64,000 nt of DNA, taken from NCBI GenBank assembly GCA_030747595.1, contig JASLKK010000003.1, positions 60,156 to 124,155 on the forward strand, read 5' to 3'. This document shows positions 38,143 through 46,293 of the stretch, piece after piece (within the stretch, counting starts at the first letter, position 1; every line of letters begins with the position of its first letter). This stretch comes from Acidimicrobiales bacterium. GTDB lineage: Bacteria > Actinomycetota > Acidimicrobiia > Acidimicrobiales > MedAcidi-G1. The notes beneath the pieces were generated by a model. The model searched no databases, was not told the DNA's origin, and saw only the letters and a list, made by a program, of their open reading frames with translations. The translations under genes and the position numbers were made by a program.

Positions 38143-38559
38143 TCAGCTGACTCCGTCGAGCAGCGACTGGAAGCGACCGGCGTGGGCCTTCTCGGCCTTG
38201 GCGAGGGTCTCGAACCAGTCGGCGATGTCGCCGTGGCCCTCTTCACGGGCCGTCTTGGCCATGCCGGGGTACATCTCGGTGTACTCGTGGGTCTCGCCGG
38301 CCACCGCTGCGGCCAGATTCTCCACGGTGTCACCGATGGGCAGGCCGGTGGCAGGATCGCCGACGGCCTTGATGTAGTCGAGGTGACCGTGGGCGTGTCC
38401 GGTCTCGCCTTCCGCGGTATCGCGGAAGTTGCCGGCGATGTCGGGGTACCCCTCGATGTCGGCCACCTTGGCGAAGTAGAGGTACCGGCGGTTGGCCTGA
38501 GACTCGCCGGCGAAGGCGGCCTTCAGATTCTCGAGCGTCTGGCTGCCGTCGAGGCTCAC
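38143..38559 (-). CDS. Rubrerythrin (diiron domain only)
   Basis: 138 residues from GTG 38559 with an AGGAG ribosome site. Four-helix ferritin-like diiron domain: '[19 protein letters not shown]' near residue 12, '[14 protein letters not shown]' near 48, '[15 protein letters not shown]' near 86 and '[12 protein letters not shown]' near 120. The C-terminal rubredoxin domain of classical rubrerythrins is absent, so electrons must come from a partner, plausibly the adjacent Fe-S protein. Reduces hydrogen peroxide. 121 bp separate it from the Fe-S gene. Confidence 0.93.
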   Translation of the reverse strand: MSLDGSQTLENLKAAFAGESQANRRYLYFAKVADIEGYPDIAGNFRDTAEGETGHAHGHLDYIKAVGDPATGLPIGDTVENLAAAVAGETHEYTEMYPGMAKTAREEGHGDIADWFETLAKAEKAHAGRFQSLLDGVS

Positions 38560-38711
38560 AATGGAACTCCTGATTCTCTGGTTGCTGGGGGATTCGTTCC
38601 CGGGGGAACGTGTGTCGACAATCTAGACCGACGCCATCCAGATCGGGGGCCCCAGAACGGGTTTCGGGCACCGGCGTCGAGCGAACAGCGCTGGGCTAGC
38701 AGCGGTGGGCG

Positions 38712-38981
38712 CTACCCCGGGTCGTAGCGGGGGACGTTCGGCCCGACGTGGGCCGTGAACAGGTCGAGTATCTCGCCGGGTTCGGCGTGACGGCCCGTCT
38801 CGGCTTTCGAGTAGAGGATGGTGTCGTCGACGACCACATCGAACACCCCGTTCTCACCGGTCACCAGGACCAGATCATCGACGACGTTCTGGTAGGTGGC
38901 CAGTAGGTCTCCAGCCGCGCTCACGGCGCGGGAGGAATAATCTCAAGGGACGCAGTAGGTGATTCGGATGCGGTGGCTCAT
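38712..38981 (-). CDS. SelW/SelT/SelH (Rdx) family selenoprotein, in-frame TGA = Sec13
   Basis: 89 residues if the TGA at 38943-38945 is read as selenocysteine. The ATG at 38981 overlaps the lipid-kinase stop (ATGA). The start 'MSHRIRITYCVP' followed by Sec gives the CxxU redox motif (Cys10, Sec13) of the Rdx thioredoxin-like fold, then 'DYSSRAV', 'ENGVFDVVVDDTILYSKAET' and 'RHAEPGEILDLF', all canonical SelW blocks. Conventional calling yields only 70 residues from GTG 38924, which lacks the redox motif and first strand. A SECIS-like hairpin follows the TGA. Cys-containing homologues have CVPC at this site. Likely cytosolic thiol redox protein. A C-to-A sequencing error is the alternative. 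Confidence 0.88.
38915..38931 (-). promoter_or_regulatory. SECIS-like hairpin of the SelW gene
   Basis: On the coding strand CCGCGC / GCGCGG form a 6-bp stem closing the 5-nt loop CGUGA, extended by a few outer pairs across a bulge. The loop covers nt 18-22 after the TGA, with GU at 19-20. This meets the usual bacterial SECIS rules (loop 16-37 nt from UGA, G in the first two loop positions). Confidence 0.75.
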
Positions 38982-39997
38982 GACTGGGACCCTAGGCGCA
39001 GATGCCGGAAGCGACCCGGGGCGCGGCCGGGGGCGCGGCAGTCGGCTCCTGCCACCAGCAGGGAACCGGGACACACCGTGATGGTGAGAGGAAGCCGGGC
39101 GAACGGTTCACCATCGGCCCGAACGGTCGGGTCAGCGGTGTCCGTCTCGAGGCGAACCTCGGAGGCCCGATAGATCGTGACATCGGAATGGTCGAGGTGG
39201 GCGCCCGTTCGGACCTTTGGGAACGCCCGCAGGAGGGCCAGGCGACCCACGTCACCCACCAGGCACACGTCCAGCAGGCCATCGTCGGGACGGGCATCGG
39301 GACAGATCCGCATCCCACCACCGAACAGCCCGAGGTTGGCCACTACCACGACGGCTGCCCGATGATCGAGAACCACCCCATCATCAGGACCACCGGAAAA
39401 GGTGAGCCGGAACCTGCCCGGTTTCATTCCTGGAATAGCACCCAACGTGGCCAATGTGTAGCGCGAAGGGCCTCGTGGAAACCCCATAGCTTCGGCCCGG
39501 GCATTGACGAGTGCAGGAAAGCCGGCGATGCAGCTCGTCACGGCATAGAGCGGATCAGATTTCCTGGCATCCAGGCCGGAACGACAGGCCAGCAGGTCGG
39601 CGGGGGTGGGATCAGCGAGTGCACGATCCACCCGAGCGTCGAGGTCCTGTTTACTCGGACCTCCGATCAGGCCCAGGGACTCGGCGGCGTCGTTACCCGT
39701 GCCGGCAGCCACGATGCCTACCACGGTCGCTGATCCGGCTGCCGCGTTGGCTGCCATGTGGACGATCCCGTCTCCCCCGACTACGACGAGCCTCGAGATG
39801 CCGGTCGCCACGGCATGGCGGGCGGCGGTCAGAGCCTCGTCAGCAGACGCCGAGTCCAGGACCAGCGGCTCAATTCCCCGAAACCTGAGGCGTTCAAGCA
39901 CCCGGGCTACGTCGTCGGCGGCCCGACCCCGCCGGGCCGCGGGATTGGCCAGCAGGGCAACCTGGGAACCCTTGCGTCGGATGGAAGAACTCGACAT
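38978..39997 (-). CDS. Diacylglycerol kinase / YegS-like lipid kinase
   Basis: 339 residues from ATG 39997 (40015 also possible). Catalytic-domain motifs 'VALLANPAARRG' near residue 13, 'LVVVGGDGIVHMAANA' near 70 and 'GIVAAGTGNDAAESLG' near 95 match the nucleotide-binding region of the DagK_cat family; the C-terminal lobe contains 'CPDARPDDGLLDVCLVGDV' near 250 and 'ETDTADPTVRADGEP' near 300. Phosphorylates a lipid or sphingoid-like alcohol. The stop overlaps the SelW-like start. Divergent from the cupredoxin gene, starts under 40 bp apart. Confidence 0.9.
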   Translation of the reverse strand: MSSSSIRRKGSQVALLANPAARRGRAADDVARVLERLRFRGIEPLVLDSASADEALTAARHAVATGISRLVVVGGDGIVHMAANAAAGSATVVGIVAAGTGNDAAESLGLIGGPSKQDLDARVDRALADPTPADLLACRSGLDARKSDPLYAVTSCIAGFPALVNARAEAMGFPRGPSRYTLATLGAIPGMKPGRFRLTFSGGPDDGVVLDHRAAVVVVANLGLFGGGMRICPDARPDDGLLDVCLVGDVGRLALLRAFPKVRTGAHLDHSDVTIYRASEVRLETDTADPTVRADGEPFARLPLTITVCPGSLLVAGADCRAPGRAPGRFRHLRLGSQS

Positions 39998-40031
39998 CGG
40001 CCCATCATCGCCCATCGGTAGCCTCCGGCCC

Positions 40032-40472
40032 ATGAACTCATCTCGCGAATCGAGCAATGCGCGTCCTCTGGCCCGTATCGCACCGGTTGCCGGTCGTTTG
40101 GCGGCTGGCCTGATGGTGGTCGGTTTCTTGAGCACCGGCCTCCTGGCTTCGGGCTGCGGTGGAAGCGATGATGGCTCCACGGCTGACAAGCCGGCTGACG
40201 GCGTTCTTCGGGTGGTTGGGCTCGACACGCAGGACTTCCATGCCGACAGCTACATGGCCACCGCTGGCGAGGTCACCGTCGAATTCTCACTGGCCGGCTT
40301 CCAGGAGCACACGCTGGTCATCGAAGGCCGTGAGGACGAACTGCGTCTCGTCGTCGAGAACGGTGGCACGGACACCGGGACCATCACGCTCGAGCCGGGC
40401 CGCTACATCCTCTACTGCGACATTGCCGGCCACCGCCAGAGCGGCATGGAAGCTCGACTGCTCGTGGAGTAA
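40032..40472 (+). CDS. Cupredoxin (plastocyanin-like) lipoprotein
   Basis: 146 residues. Signal peptide 'LMVVGFLSTGLLASGC' with lipobox LASGC, mature Cys near residue 38, then a beta-sandwich domain. Type-1 copper ligands are consistent: His in 'FQEHTLVIEG' near 90 and Cys-His-Met in 'YCDIAGHRQSGMEARL' near 130. It probably carries electrons outside the cytoplasmic membrane. Followed by a classical terminator, so monocistronic. Confidence 0.85.
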   Translation: MNSSRESSNARPLARIAPVAGRLAAGLMVVGFLSTGLLASGCGGSDDGSTADKPADGVLRVVGLDTQDFHADSYMATAGEVTVEFSLAGFQEHTLVIEGREDELRLVVENGGTDTGTITLEPGRYILYCDIAGHRQSGMEARLLVE

Positions 40473-40494
40473 CGAGCCGATCTGAAAAGCACGA

Positions 40495-40522
40495 ACGACC
40501 CGCCCCGGAGGGCGGGTCGTTT
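40495..40522 (+). terminator. Rho-independent terminator after the cupredoxin gene
   Basis: Perfect 11-bp stem ACGACCCGCCC (40495-40505) / GGGCGGGTCGT (40510-40520), tetraloop CGGA, followed by TT. It lies 23 bases after the stop and 46 bases from the convergent membrane-protein stop, so it may work in both directions. Confidence 0.9.
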
Positions 40523-40567
40523 CGCGTCAGCGAACTTGGCGCAGCGGCCGGTGACCAGAGGTGGTAC

Positions 40568-41320
40568 TCAGGCGAGGATCTCGAAGAGCAGGTAGAGAAG
40601 GACGGTGATGGCCAGGCCGTACTTGATCGTGTCCTGATGCTTGTCGAGCACGATCCTGTTGATCGCGCTGTCGTAGCCGCCGATCTTGCCGACGGCTGAG
40701 AGTTCCATCACGATCCAGACCACTGCGAAGATGATCCAGATGGCGATGCGAGCACCGGAATCCACCGCCAGCTTGTTCGTGACATCTCCGAAGTGCGAAG
40801 CGAAGTGGCTCGGGAACATCATGAAGAAGACGAGCGGAATCGAGAACAGCGTGTTGACCCGGCTTGCCCGACCGGCTCGCTTGGCCGCAGCTGGCGCAGC
40901 GGGGTCGGCCTCACCGCCCTCAGAGACGGCCACCGATGAACCGATGGCGATCTGCTGAGCTGGCCAGATCACCATCCACACGTTGGCGGCCATGGTCGTG
41001 CCGAGCAGGAAGCCGAATGAGATCCCCATACCGGCGGCCGAGCGGAAGTAGTCGCCACGGACCTCCTGGGCGATCAGGATCCAGATGCCCGAGAGCCAGG
41101 TGCCGAGGGCGGCCCAGCGGAACCACCACAGGGTGCGCCATGTGATCTTGCGGAGAGCCTCGCCGCGTGCGGCATCGCCCATCTCGGCGAAGGCCGAACC
41201 CTGGATGAAGTTGAAAAAGTAGAGGAGGCCAATCCAGGTGATGCCGGCCAAATAGTGGGCATACCGACCAAGGGCCTGACCGCCTCCGGTCATTCCCATG
41301 AAGTCACTGAACAATTCCAC
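40568..41320 (-). CDS. PuuD-like integral membrane protein (urate hydroxylase membrane domain)
   Basis: 250 residues, about seven membrane helices. 'HYLAGITWIGLLYFFNFIQG' near residue 22, 'WRTLWWFRWAALGTWLSGIW' near 63, 'NVWMVIWPAQQIAIG' near 112 and 'NTLFSIPLVFFMMFPSHFAS' near 155 match the N-terminal membrane domain of PuuD-type membrane urate hydroxylases. The cytochrome c domain of PuuD is missing. Function unassigned; the conserved His residues could bind haem. Faces the cupredoxin gene tail to tail, which may or may not mean joint function. Confidence 0.75.
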   Translation of the reverse strand: MELFSDFMGMTGGGQALGRYAHYLAGITWIGLLYFFNFIQGSAFAEMGDAARGEALRKITWRTLWWFRWAALGTWLSGIWILIAQEVRGDYFRSAAGMGISFGFLLGTTMAANVWMVIWPAQQIAIGSSVAVSEGGEADPAAPAAAKRAGRASRVNTLFSIPLVFFMMFPSHFASHFGDVTNKLAVDSGARIAIWIIFAVVWIVMELSAVGKIGGYDSAINRIVLDKHQDTIKYGLAITVLLYLLFEILA

Positions 41321-41438
41321 GAAGGTCTCCCTCGATTCGGTGTGGGCGGACGGGCACGATCATGCCATGAGACGCGCGTCCCGACAACGACCCGCCGGGT
41401 AGGTCCGGAGCCGACCCGACTGGATCAACCAGGCCCGA

Positions 41439-43061
41439 TCAGTCGACCGTCACGTCGGCGAAGCGATCCCGCAGGGTCTTCTTGGAGAACTTTCCGACCG
41501 AGGTCTTGGGCACCTCATCGATGAACTCCACGCGGTCGGGCATCCACCACTTCACGACCCGCCCGTCCAGCCAGGCCAGCACGTCGTCGGCCGAGAGGTC
41601 GGCCCCCCCGACGGTCACTACGCAGGCCATGGCCCGCTCGCCCCACTTGGCTGACGTCACCCCGATGACGGCGGCCTCGGCCACTTCGGGATGGGCCATG
41701 ATCTCGTTTTCCAGCTCGACCGAACTGATCCACTCGCCGCCTGACTTGATGAGGTCCTTAGTGCGGTCCACGAGCCGGATGTAACCCTCGGCGTCGGCGG
41801 TGGCCACGTCGCCCGTCTTGAGCCAACCGTCATCGGTGAACGACTCCGATGAGCGCTCGTCGTCGTAGTAGCTGCCTGCCACCCACGGTCCCCTGACCTG
41901 CAACTCGCCGCTCGTCTGGCCGTCCCACGGCAGCTCCTCGCCGGTCTCGGGTTCAGCGATGCGAAAGTCCACGCCGGCGGAGACCAGGCCGATTGCGGTG
42001 CGAAGGTCGGCCTTGGCGTCATCGTCGAGGTGGTCGAGCGTCGACTTGATGTTGCAGGTGGACGCGAGAGGACTGGTCTCAGTCATACCCCACGCCTGGA
42101 GGATGGGAAGGCCGGTGGTTTCCCGGAAGCCTTCCGAGAGTGACTTCGAGACAGCAGATCCGCCACAGATGACGGACCGCAACGACGAGGTCTCTCGGCC
42201 AGCCAGTTCAGGCAGCACGCCCATCCAGATGGTGGGGACACCTGCAGCCATGGTCACCGATTCGCTTTCGATGAGGCCGGCCAGTGCTCCGGGGGACAGG
42301 TCGGCCCCCGGCATGACCAAGGTGGCGCCGGTAGCCACGCCGGCATGGGCCAGTCCCCAGGCGTTGGCATGGAACATCGGAACTACCGGCAGGATCACGT
42401 CCCGTTCGCAGGCGCCGAGGGTGTCGGCCATCATCGTCCCGAAGGTGTGGAGCACCATCGACCGGTGGGAATAGACGACCCCCTTGGGGTTTCCCGTAGT
42501 GCCCGATGTGTACATCATCGACCCGGCGCGACCTTCGGGCACCGGCGCCCAGTCGACCGGCGAGGTAGCGGCCAAAAGGTCCTCGTAGTCGTGGACCTCC
42601 GGAGCGATCGCATCAGGATCGGGAGCCGGAGCGCCGTCGTCCATGAGCACCACGTGGCGGACCGTTTCAAAGGTCTCCATGAGCGGCCAGATCAGGCCAG
42701 CCACCGAGTGGTCGAGAAATATGACCTCGTCGGCGGCGTGGTTGACGATGTAGGTGAGCTGCTCGGGGAACAACCGGATGTTCAACGTGTGGGAGACGCG
42801 GCCAGTACACGGTGGGGCAAAGTAGAGCTCAAGGTGACGTGACGTATTCCAGGCGAAGGTAGCCACCCGGCCGTCCTCGCTGATGCCCAGGTTGTCGAGC
42901 ACCCCGCCGAGGCGGCGGGTCCGTTCACCCCACTCGCCGTAGCTCATCCGCTCAAGGCCGGAGGGGGTGGCCGTCACCACCTCCTTGTCCGCGAAGAGGC
43001 GTGTGGCGCGGTCGAACAGGTGGATCAGGGACAACGGTGTGTCCATCATCAGGCCATCCAT
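41439..43061 (-). CDS. AMP-dependent fatty-acyl-CoA ligase (DmdB-like)
   Basis: 540 residues. P-loop 'MMYTSGTTGNPKGVVYSHRS' near residue 185, 'QAWGMTETSPLASTCN' near 320, 'WLKTGDVATADAEGYIRLVD' near 420, 'DLIKSGGEWISSVELENEI' near 445 and the catalytic Lys in 'KTSVGKFSKKTLRDR' near 520. The 'SGGEWISS' and 'WGMTETSP' blocks are those of the medium/long-chain ligases that include 3-methylmercaptopropionyl-CoA ligase (DmdB). With a DmdA-like gene in the same window this is a candidate, not proof. ATGs at 43061, 43049 and 43046 are close together. Confidence 0.9.
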   Translation of the reverse strand: MDGLMMDTPLSLIHLFDRATRLFADKEVVTATPSGLERMSYGEWGERTRRLGGVLDNLGISEDGRVATFAWNTSRHLELYFAPPCTGRVSHTLNIRLFPEQLTYIVNHAADEVIFLDHSVAGLIWPLMETFETVRHVVLMDDGAPAPDPDAIAPEVHDYEDLLAATSPVDWAPVPEGRAGSMMYTSGTTGNPKGVVYSHRSMVLHTFGTMMADTLGACERDVILPVVPMFHANAWGLAHAGVATGATLVMPGADLSPGALAGLIESESVTMAAGVPTIWMGVLPELAGRETSSLRSVICGGSAVSKSLSEGFRETTGLPILQAWGMTETSPLASTCNIKSTLDHLDDDAKADLRTAIGLVSAGVDFRIAEPETGEELPWDGQTSGELQVRGPWVAGSYYDDERSSESFTDDGWLKTGDVATADAEGYIRLVDRTKDLIKSGGEWISSVELENEIMAHPEVAEAAVIGVTSAKWGERAMACVVTVGGADLSADDVLAWLDGRVVKWWMPDRVEFIDEVPKTSVGKFSKKTLRDRFADVTVD

Positions 43062-43154
43062 GTCGGAGTGCTCCTGGGGTCGGGAAATCCCGTCGGACGG
43101 GATCTCAGTCAGTTGGTTGCGGATCTAGCGGTATGCGGTCTATCTCTCAGCGAC

Positions 43155-43892
43155 TCATCGTTCAGTAGCAAAGCTGTCGGCAGCGTCTACGAGGGCCACG
43201 AGTTCAGCCCGTTCATCATCGGTCAGGCAGGCGAAGTCCGCGGCATTGGCCTTGTCGGTGGCTGCTTCGATGGCATCGACCTGGGCGGCGGGGGTGGCCT
43301 CGTGATCGGGGTCCACATCCCGGTAGCCGTGGAGCCTCGCCGTTCCCTCGCCGCTGTTGGCCAGGACCATACCCAACGGTTCGACTCCCACGGAGCGGGA
43401 GGCCTCCATATGTCGACAACCCCGGAGTTCACGAACGGTGGCCAGCAGCAGGTAGGCCCTTCCGGCGTCGTCATCAGGTCGGGTGGCGTCCCTCCAGCCG
43501 GCAAACAGGGCGGCTCGGGTGTCGTCGGCCGAGTCGGCTACCTGCTCGAGGAGCTCAGCTAGCCGCGAAGCACCCGAAAATCCATCGAGATAGGAACGTC
43601 CCCGCTCCGCACAGATCGACGCGTAGACGCTGCCCGCCTCGGACTTCGAGAGGTCGCACGGCTCCTCCCAGCACCGGGTTACCAGGTCCCGGTCAAAGAA
43701 GAGCATGTTGTCGACGGCCGTCTCCGTGTCGACTCCGCCCATGACCCCGACCCGCCCCTGTACGTAGCCCGCCAGACTGGCCGGCAGCCCCATCTCGGTG
43801 GAACGAGTGAAGGTGGTCGGATCCAGCATGAACCTTGCCCCGAAACTCCCGATGGGCCCGGCCAGTCGTCGGGTCGCCGTAAGTGAATCCAT
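43155..43892 (-). CDS. SCO6745-like conserved hypothetical protein
   Basis: 245 residues, helical, no signal peptide or membrane segment. 'LATVRELRGCRHMEASRSVG' and 'VEPLGMVLANSGEG' (residues ~150-185) resemble the SCO6745 family of actinobacteria, where the 'LReHRGDGH' type motif is conserved; here two Cys occur nearby. No catalytic role is known to me. Stands between the acyl-CoA ligase and the MauE-like gene, with about 75 bp on each side. Confidence 0.6.
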   Translation of the reverse strand: MDSLTATRRLAGPIGSFGARFMLDPTTFTRSTEMGLPASLAGYVQGRVGVMGGVDTETAVDNMLFFDRDLVTRCWEEPCDLSKSEAGSVYASICAERGRSYLDGFSGASRLAELLEQVADSADDTRAALFAGWRDATRPDDDAGRAYLLLATVRELRGCRHMEASRSVGVEPLGMVLANSGEGTARLHGYRDVDPDHEATPAAQVDAIEAATDKANAADFACLTDDERAELVALVDAADSFATER

Positions 43893-43966
43893 GGTCGTCA
43901 GGCTCCTGGCGGATCTCGTGGAACTCAGGTAGGGCGCGGACGGTAGCAGTCGGTCCGGTTCCGGCT

Positions 43967-44350
43967 TCAGCCGAGGGCGGCCACCACGCCGAGGGCGACC
44001 AGTACCGCGTTAACAGCCAGGTCTCGCCACGAGAGCGGCCGCCGTGACCATGTCCCGAAGCAACCACATGGATCCCGGTGCCCGGTTGCCAGCCGTCCGG
44101 CGATCAGCGTGGTAAAGGCGACCAGCAGGGCCACCGCGCATTGGCCACCCACTCGGGGGTCGATTACCAGCAACAGGGCCGTGGCCGCTTCGGTCGCTGG
44201 TAACACACGAGACAGCAACCGAGGGCGGGGAAGACCGAACTCCCCGAGGGTGCGGCGGGTTCCCAGAGGATCCCGCAACTTGGTGGCCGCCGCGGCCATG
44301 AACACCCCAGCTAGTAGCCAGGAGGTTGTGGTGACCAGGAAGACAGGCAC
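43967..44350 (-). CDS. MauE/DoxX-like small membrane protein
   Basis: 127 residues from GTG 44350, four membrane helices. 'TTTSWLLAGVFMAAAATKLR' and the 'DPCGCFGTWSRRPLSWRDLA' block near residue 95 match the methylamine-utilisation MauE family, where the Cys-x-Cys pair is thought to serve disulfide chemistry in the membrane. Fits with the thioredoxin-like gene at 46294-46785. The longer frame (to 44578) overlaps the hydroxyacid dehydrogenase and is rejected. Start codon choice is tentative; the gene follows the dehydrogenase stop by about 20 bases. Confidence 0.72.
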   Translation of the reverse strand: MPVFLVTTTSWLLAGVFMAAAATKLRDPLGTRRTLGEFGLPRPRLLSRVLPATEAATALLLVIDPRVGGQCAVALLVAFTTLIAGRLATGHRDPCGCFGTWSRRPLSWRDLAVNAVLVALGVVAALG

Positions 44351-44369
44351 GGGAAACCGGGAAGCGAGC

Positions 44370-45293
44370 TCAGTACCCGAGTGCCACGTCGACCGGTGCC
44401 AACAGGTCTTCACCGGAGCAGAACCGCCGCACGTTCTCGGCCACAAACGGCTCCAGGAGAGCAAGACCCATCTCCGGGGTATTGGCGATGTGCGGAGTGA
44501 TGAGGCAGTTCGGTGCCGACCACAACGGATGACCGTCGGGCAGCGGCTCGGGATCGGTGACGTCCAGGGCCGCACCACCGATGGCGCCGGAGGTCAAAGC
44601 GGCCACCAGGTCGTCGGTGACCACATGGCCGCCCCTGGCGACGTTCACGAGCCAGGCGTGGTCCGGAAGGGCGGCGAGCTCCGGCGCAGCGATGATGCCT
44701 GTCGTCTCGGCGGTCAGCGCCAGCGCCAGGACCAGCACGTCGGTACGAGGGAGGAGTTCGTGGAGCCGAGATGTAGTCACCGTCCGGTCGGCGCCCTCGA
44801 ACGGTTCGCAGGAGCGTCGTACCACAGTGACGTCACACCCGAAGGGCGCCAGCAGGGGAAGCAGGAGCTCGGTGATCCCACCGCCACCGAGAATGGTGAC
44901 TCGGCTACCGCGGAGGATTCGACCCACGGGACGGGACCAACCCGATGCCCGGGAGTACCCGTGAATATGTTTCTGGCCGGCCAGCATCAGAGCCAGAACG
45001 GTCTCGGCCACCGCCGGGGCATAGACGCCCTTTCCGCACGTCCATCTCCAACGTTCGTCCAGGTGGTCGGCAAACGGTTCGATCCCGGCGTAGGGAAGTT
45101 GGATCCATTCCAGCCTGCTGGCCTCAGCAACGAGGCTTGGAAAGGCCTCTGGGCGAGCGGGGTCGGACCAGACCAGGCCCTCGGCAACGCTGATGTCAGC
45201 CAGGGTTCCGCCACCGTCGATCACGGCCCGACACATGGCCTCGTACATCCCCGCGCGGGTGTCGGGCGCAACGGCGATCGCTCGGGCGGGCAT
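44370..45293 (-). CDS. D-isomer-specific 2-hydroxyacid dehydrogenase family
   Basis: 307 residues from ATG 45293. NAD-binding motif 'TILGGGGITELLLPLLAPFG' near residue 135 (GxGxx variant), catalytic Arg in 'LVNVARGGHVVTDD' near 215, acidic partner near 'ALDVTDPEPLPDGHPLW' and catalytic His in 'ITPHIANTPEM' near 270. Oxidises 2-hydroxyacids or reduces 2-oxoacids. Starts 8 bases after the LLM enzyme stop, likely cotranscribed. Confidence 0.87.
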   Translation of the reverse strand: MPARAIAVAPDTRAGMYEAMCRAVIDGGGTLADISVAEGLVWSDPARPEAFPSLVAEASRLEWIQLPYAGIEPFADHLDERWRWTCGKGVYAPAVAETVLALMLAGQKHIHGYSRASGWSRPVGRILRGSRVTILGGGGITELLLPLLAPFGCDVTVVRRSCEPFEGADRTVTTSRLHELLPRTDVLVLALALTAETTGIIAAPELAALPDHAWLVNVARGGHVVTDDLVAALTSGAIGGAALDVTDPEPLPDGHPLWSAPNCLITPHIANTPEMGLALLEPFVAENVRRFCSGEDLLAPVDVALGY

Positions 45294-45301
45294 GGGCTTT
45301 C

Positions 45302-46258
45302 TCAACTCTGGAGGGAGAGGCATTCGGTAGCCACGTCTTCGATGGTGGCATGCCATGCGTCGACTCCGCCGGAGGCGCTGCCCGTCGATCGGCTCGATGA
45401 CCGTTCAGATGGCTCGTCCAGCGGGAAGACCACGAACTTTGATGCCCCTACGGACACGAAGGCCTCGAGACGGGACCGGATGCCGGCCACCCCCTGGGCC
45501 ACTACCTCCCGGGGATCCAGGTCGGGTTGGCGAACGCGGAGCCGGGCGGCGAACCGCTCGGGCATCGACCCATGGACAAACGGGACCAGTGCGCCGAAGT
45601 GCTCGGGATCAATGGTCCGTCCGTGTTCGGTCGCGGTGGTCGACACGAGGTGGATGCCATCGGAGACCATGGCTGGTGTGGTGAACGATGGCAGCCACCC
45701 ATCGCCGAGTCGGCCACAACGTCGCAGTTCGGAGGGAGCCTGACCTCCCAGCCACACCTCAAACGGATCCTGAATCGGCTTGGGCTGCACCCGCACGCCT
45801 TCGAGGTGGAATCGGTCGCCGTCATGGTCCACCACGTCCTCGGTCCAGAGACGGCGCATCAGAGGCAGGGCCTCGTCGAACCATGCGGCACGGTCACCCC
45901 GCTGGACGCCGAACGCCTGATGTTCGGCTGCGTCAGCGATTCCCAACCCGAACGCCGGCAACGCTCGGCCTCCGGACACGCGGTCCAGACTGGCCAGGGC
46001 CTTGGCGCACAGCACCGGGTTCCGCCCGGGGAGCACCATGACAGCTGGCCCGAACTTGAGACGTTCGGTACGCCCCGCGGCGAAGGCCATGGCCACCATC
46101 GGGTCGAGCGTGGTTCCGGTCGCCCGCTCGCTCACCCAGAGGGAATCGAAGCCGAGACGTTCCAGGTCATCGACGACGGCCGCGAAGATCGAATCGCCGC
46201 CCCGTTCACCACCCGGGCCGGTTGAACCGCCGAAGCCGAATCCGACGCGGACCCGCAT
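45302..46258 (-). CDS. LLM class F420-dependent oxidoreductase (second)
   Basis: 318 residues from ATG 46258. 'VRVGFGFGGSTGPGG' start, 'LERLGFDSLWVSERATG' near residue 33, 'RTERLKFGPAVMVLPGRNP' near 65, 'LDRVSGGRALPAFGLGI' near 92 and 'VWLGGQAPSELRRCGRLGDG' near 170. The family uses F420 or FMN to transfer hydride or oxidise small organics. The upstream frame (to 46417) overlaps the thioredoxin-like gene. Part of a minus-strand run with the thioredoxin-like gene upstream and the 2-hydroxyacid dehydrogenase downstream. Confidence 0.87.
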   Translation of the reverse strand: MRVRVGFGFGGSTGPGGERGGDSIFAAVVDDLERLGFDSLWVSERATGTTLDPMVAMAFAAGRTERLKFGPAVMVLPGRNPVLCAKALASLDRVSGGRALPAFGLGIADAAEHQAFGVQRGDRAAWFDEALPLMRRLWTEDVVDHDGDRFHLEGVRVQPKPIQDPFEVWLGGQAPSELRRCGRLGDGWLPSFTTPAMVSDGIHLVSTTATEHGRTIDPEHFGALVPFVHGSMPERFAARLRVRQPDLDPREVVAQGVAGIRSRLEAFVSVGASKFVVFPLDEPSERSSSRSTGSASGGVDAWHATIEDVATECLSLQS

Positions 46259-46293
46259 TGATCGATCCCCGGGTTCCGTCTGGGCCAGACGGC

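Noticed and set aside
38712..38924. A 70-codon gene starting at GTG 38924
   Set aside because: It lacks the CxxC/CxxU motif and first strand of the Rdx fold. The in-frame upstream part with ATGA overlap and a SECIS-like hairpin explains it better as a selenoprotein.
45302..46258. Assigning a specific substrate to either LLM enzyme
   Set aside because: The family is too diverse; only the fold and probable F420 use can be supported.
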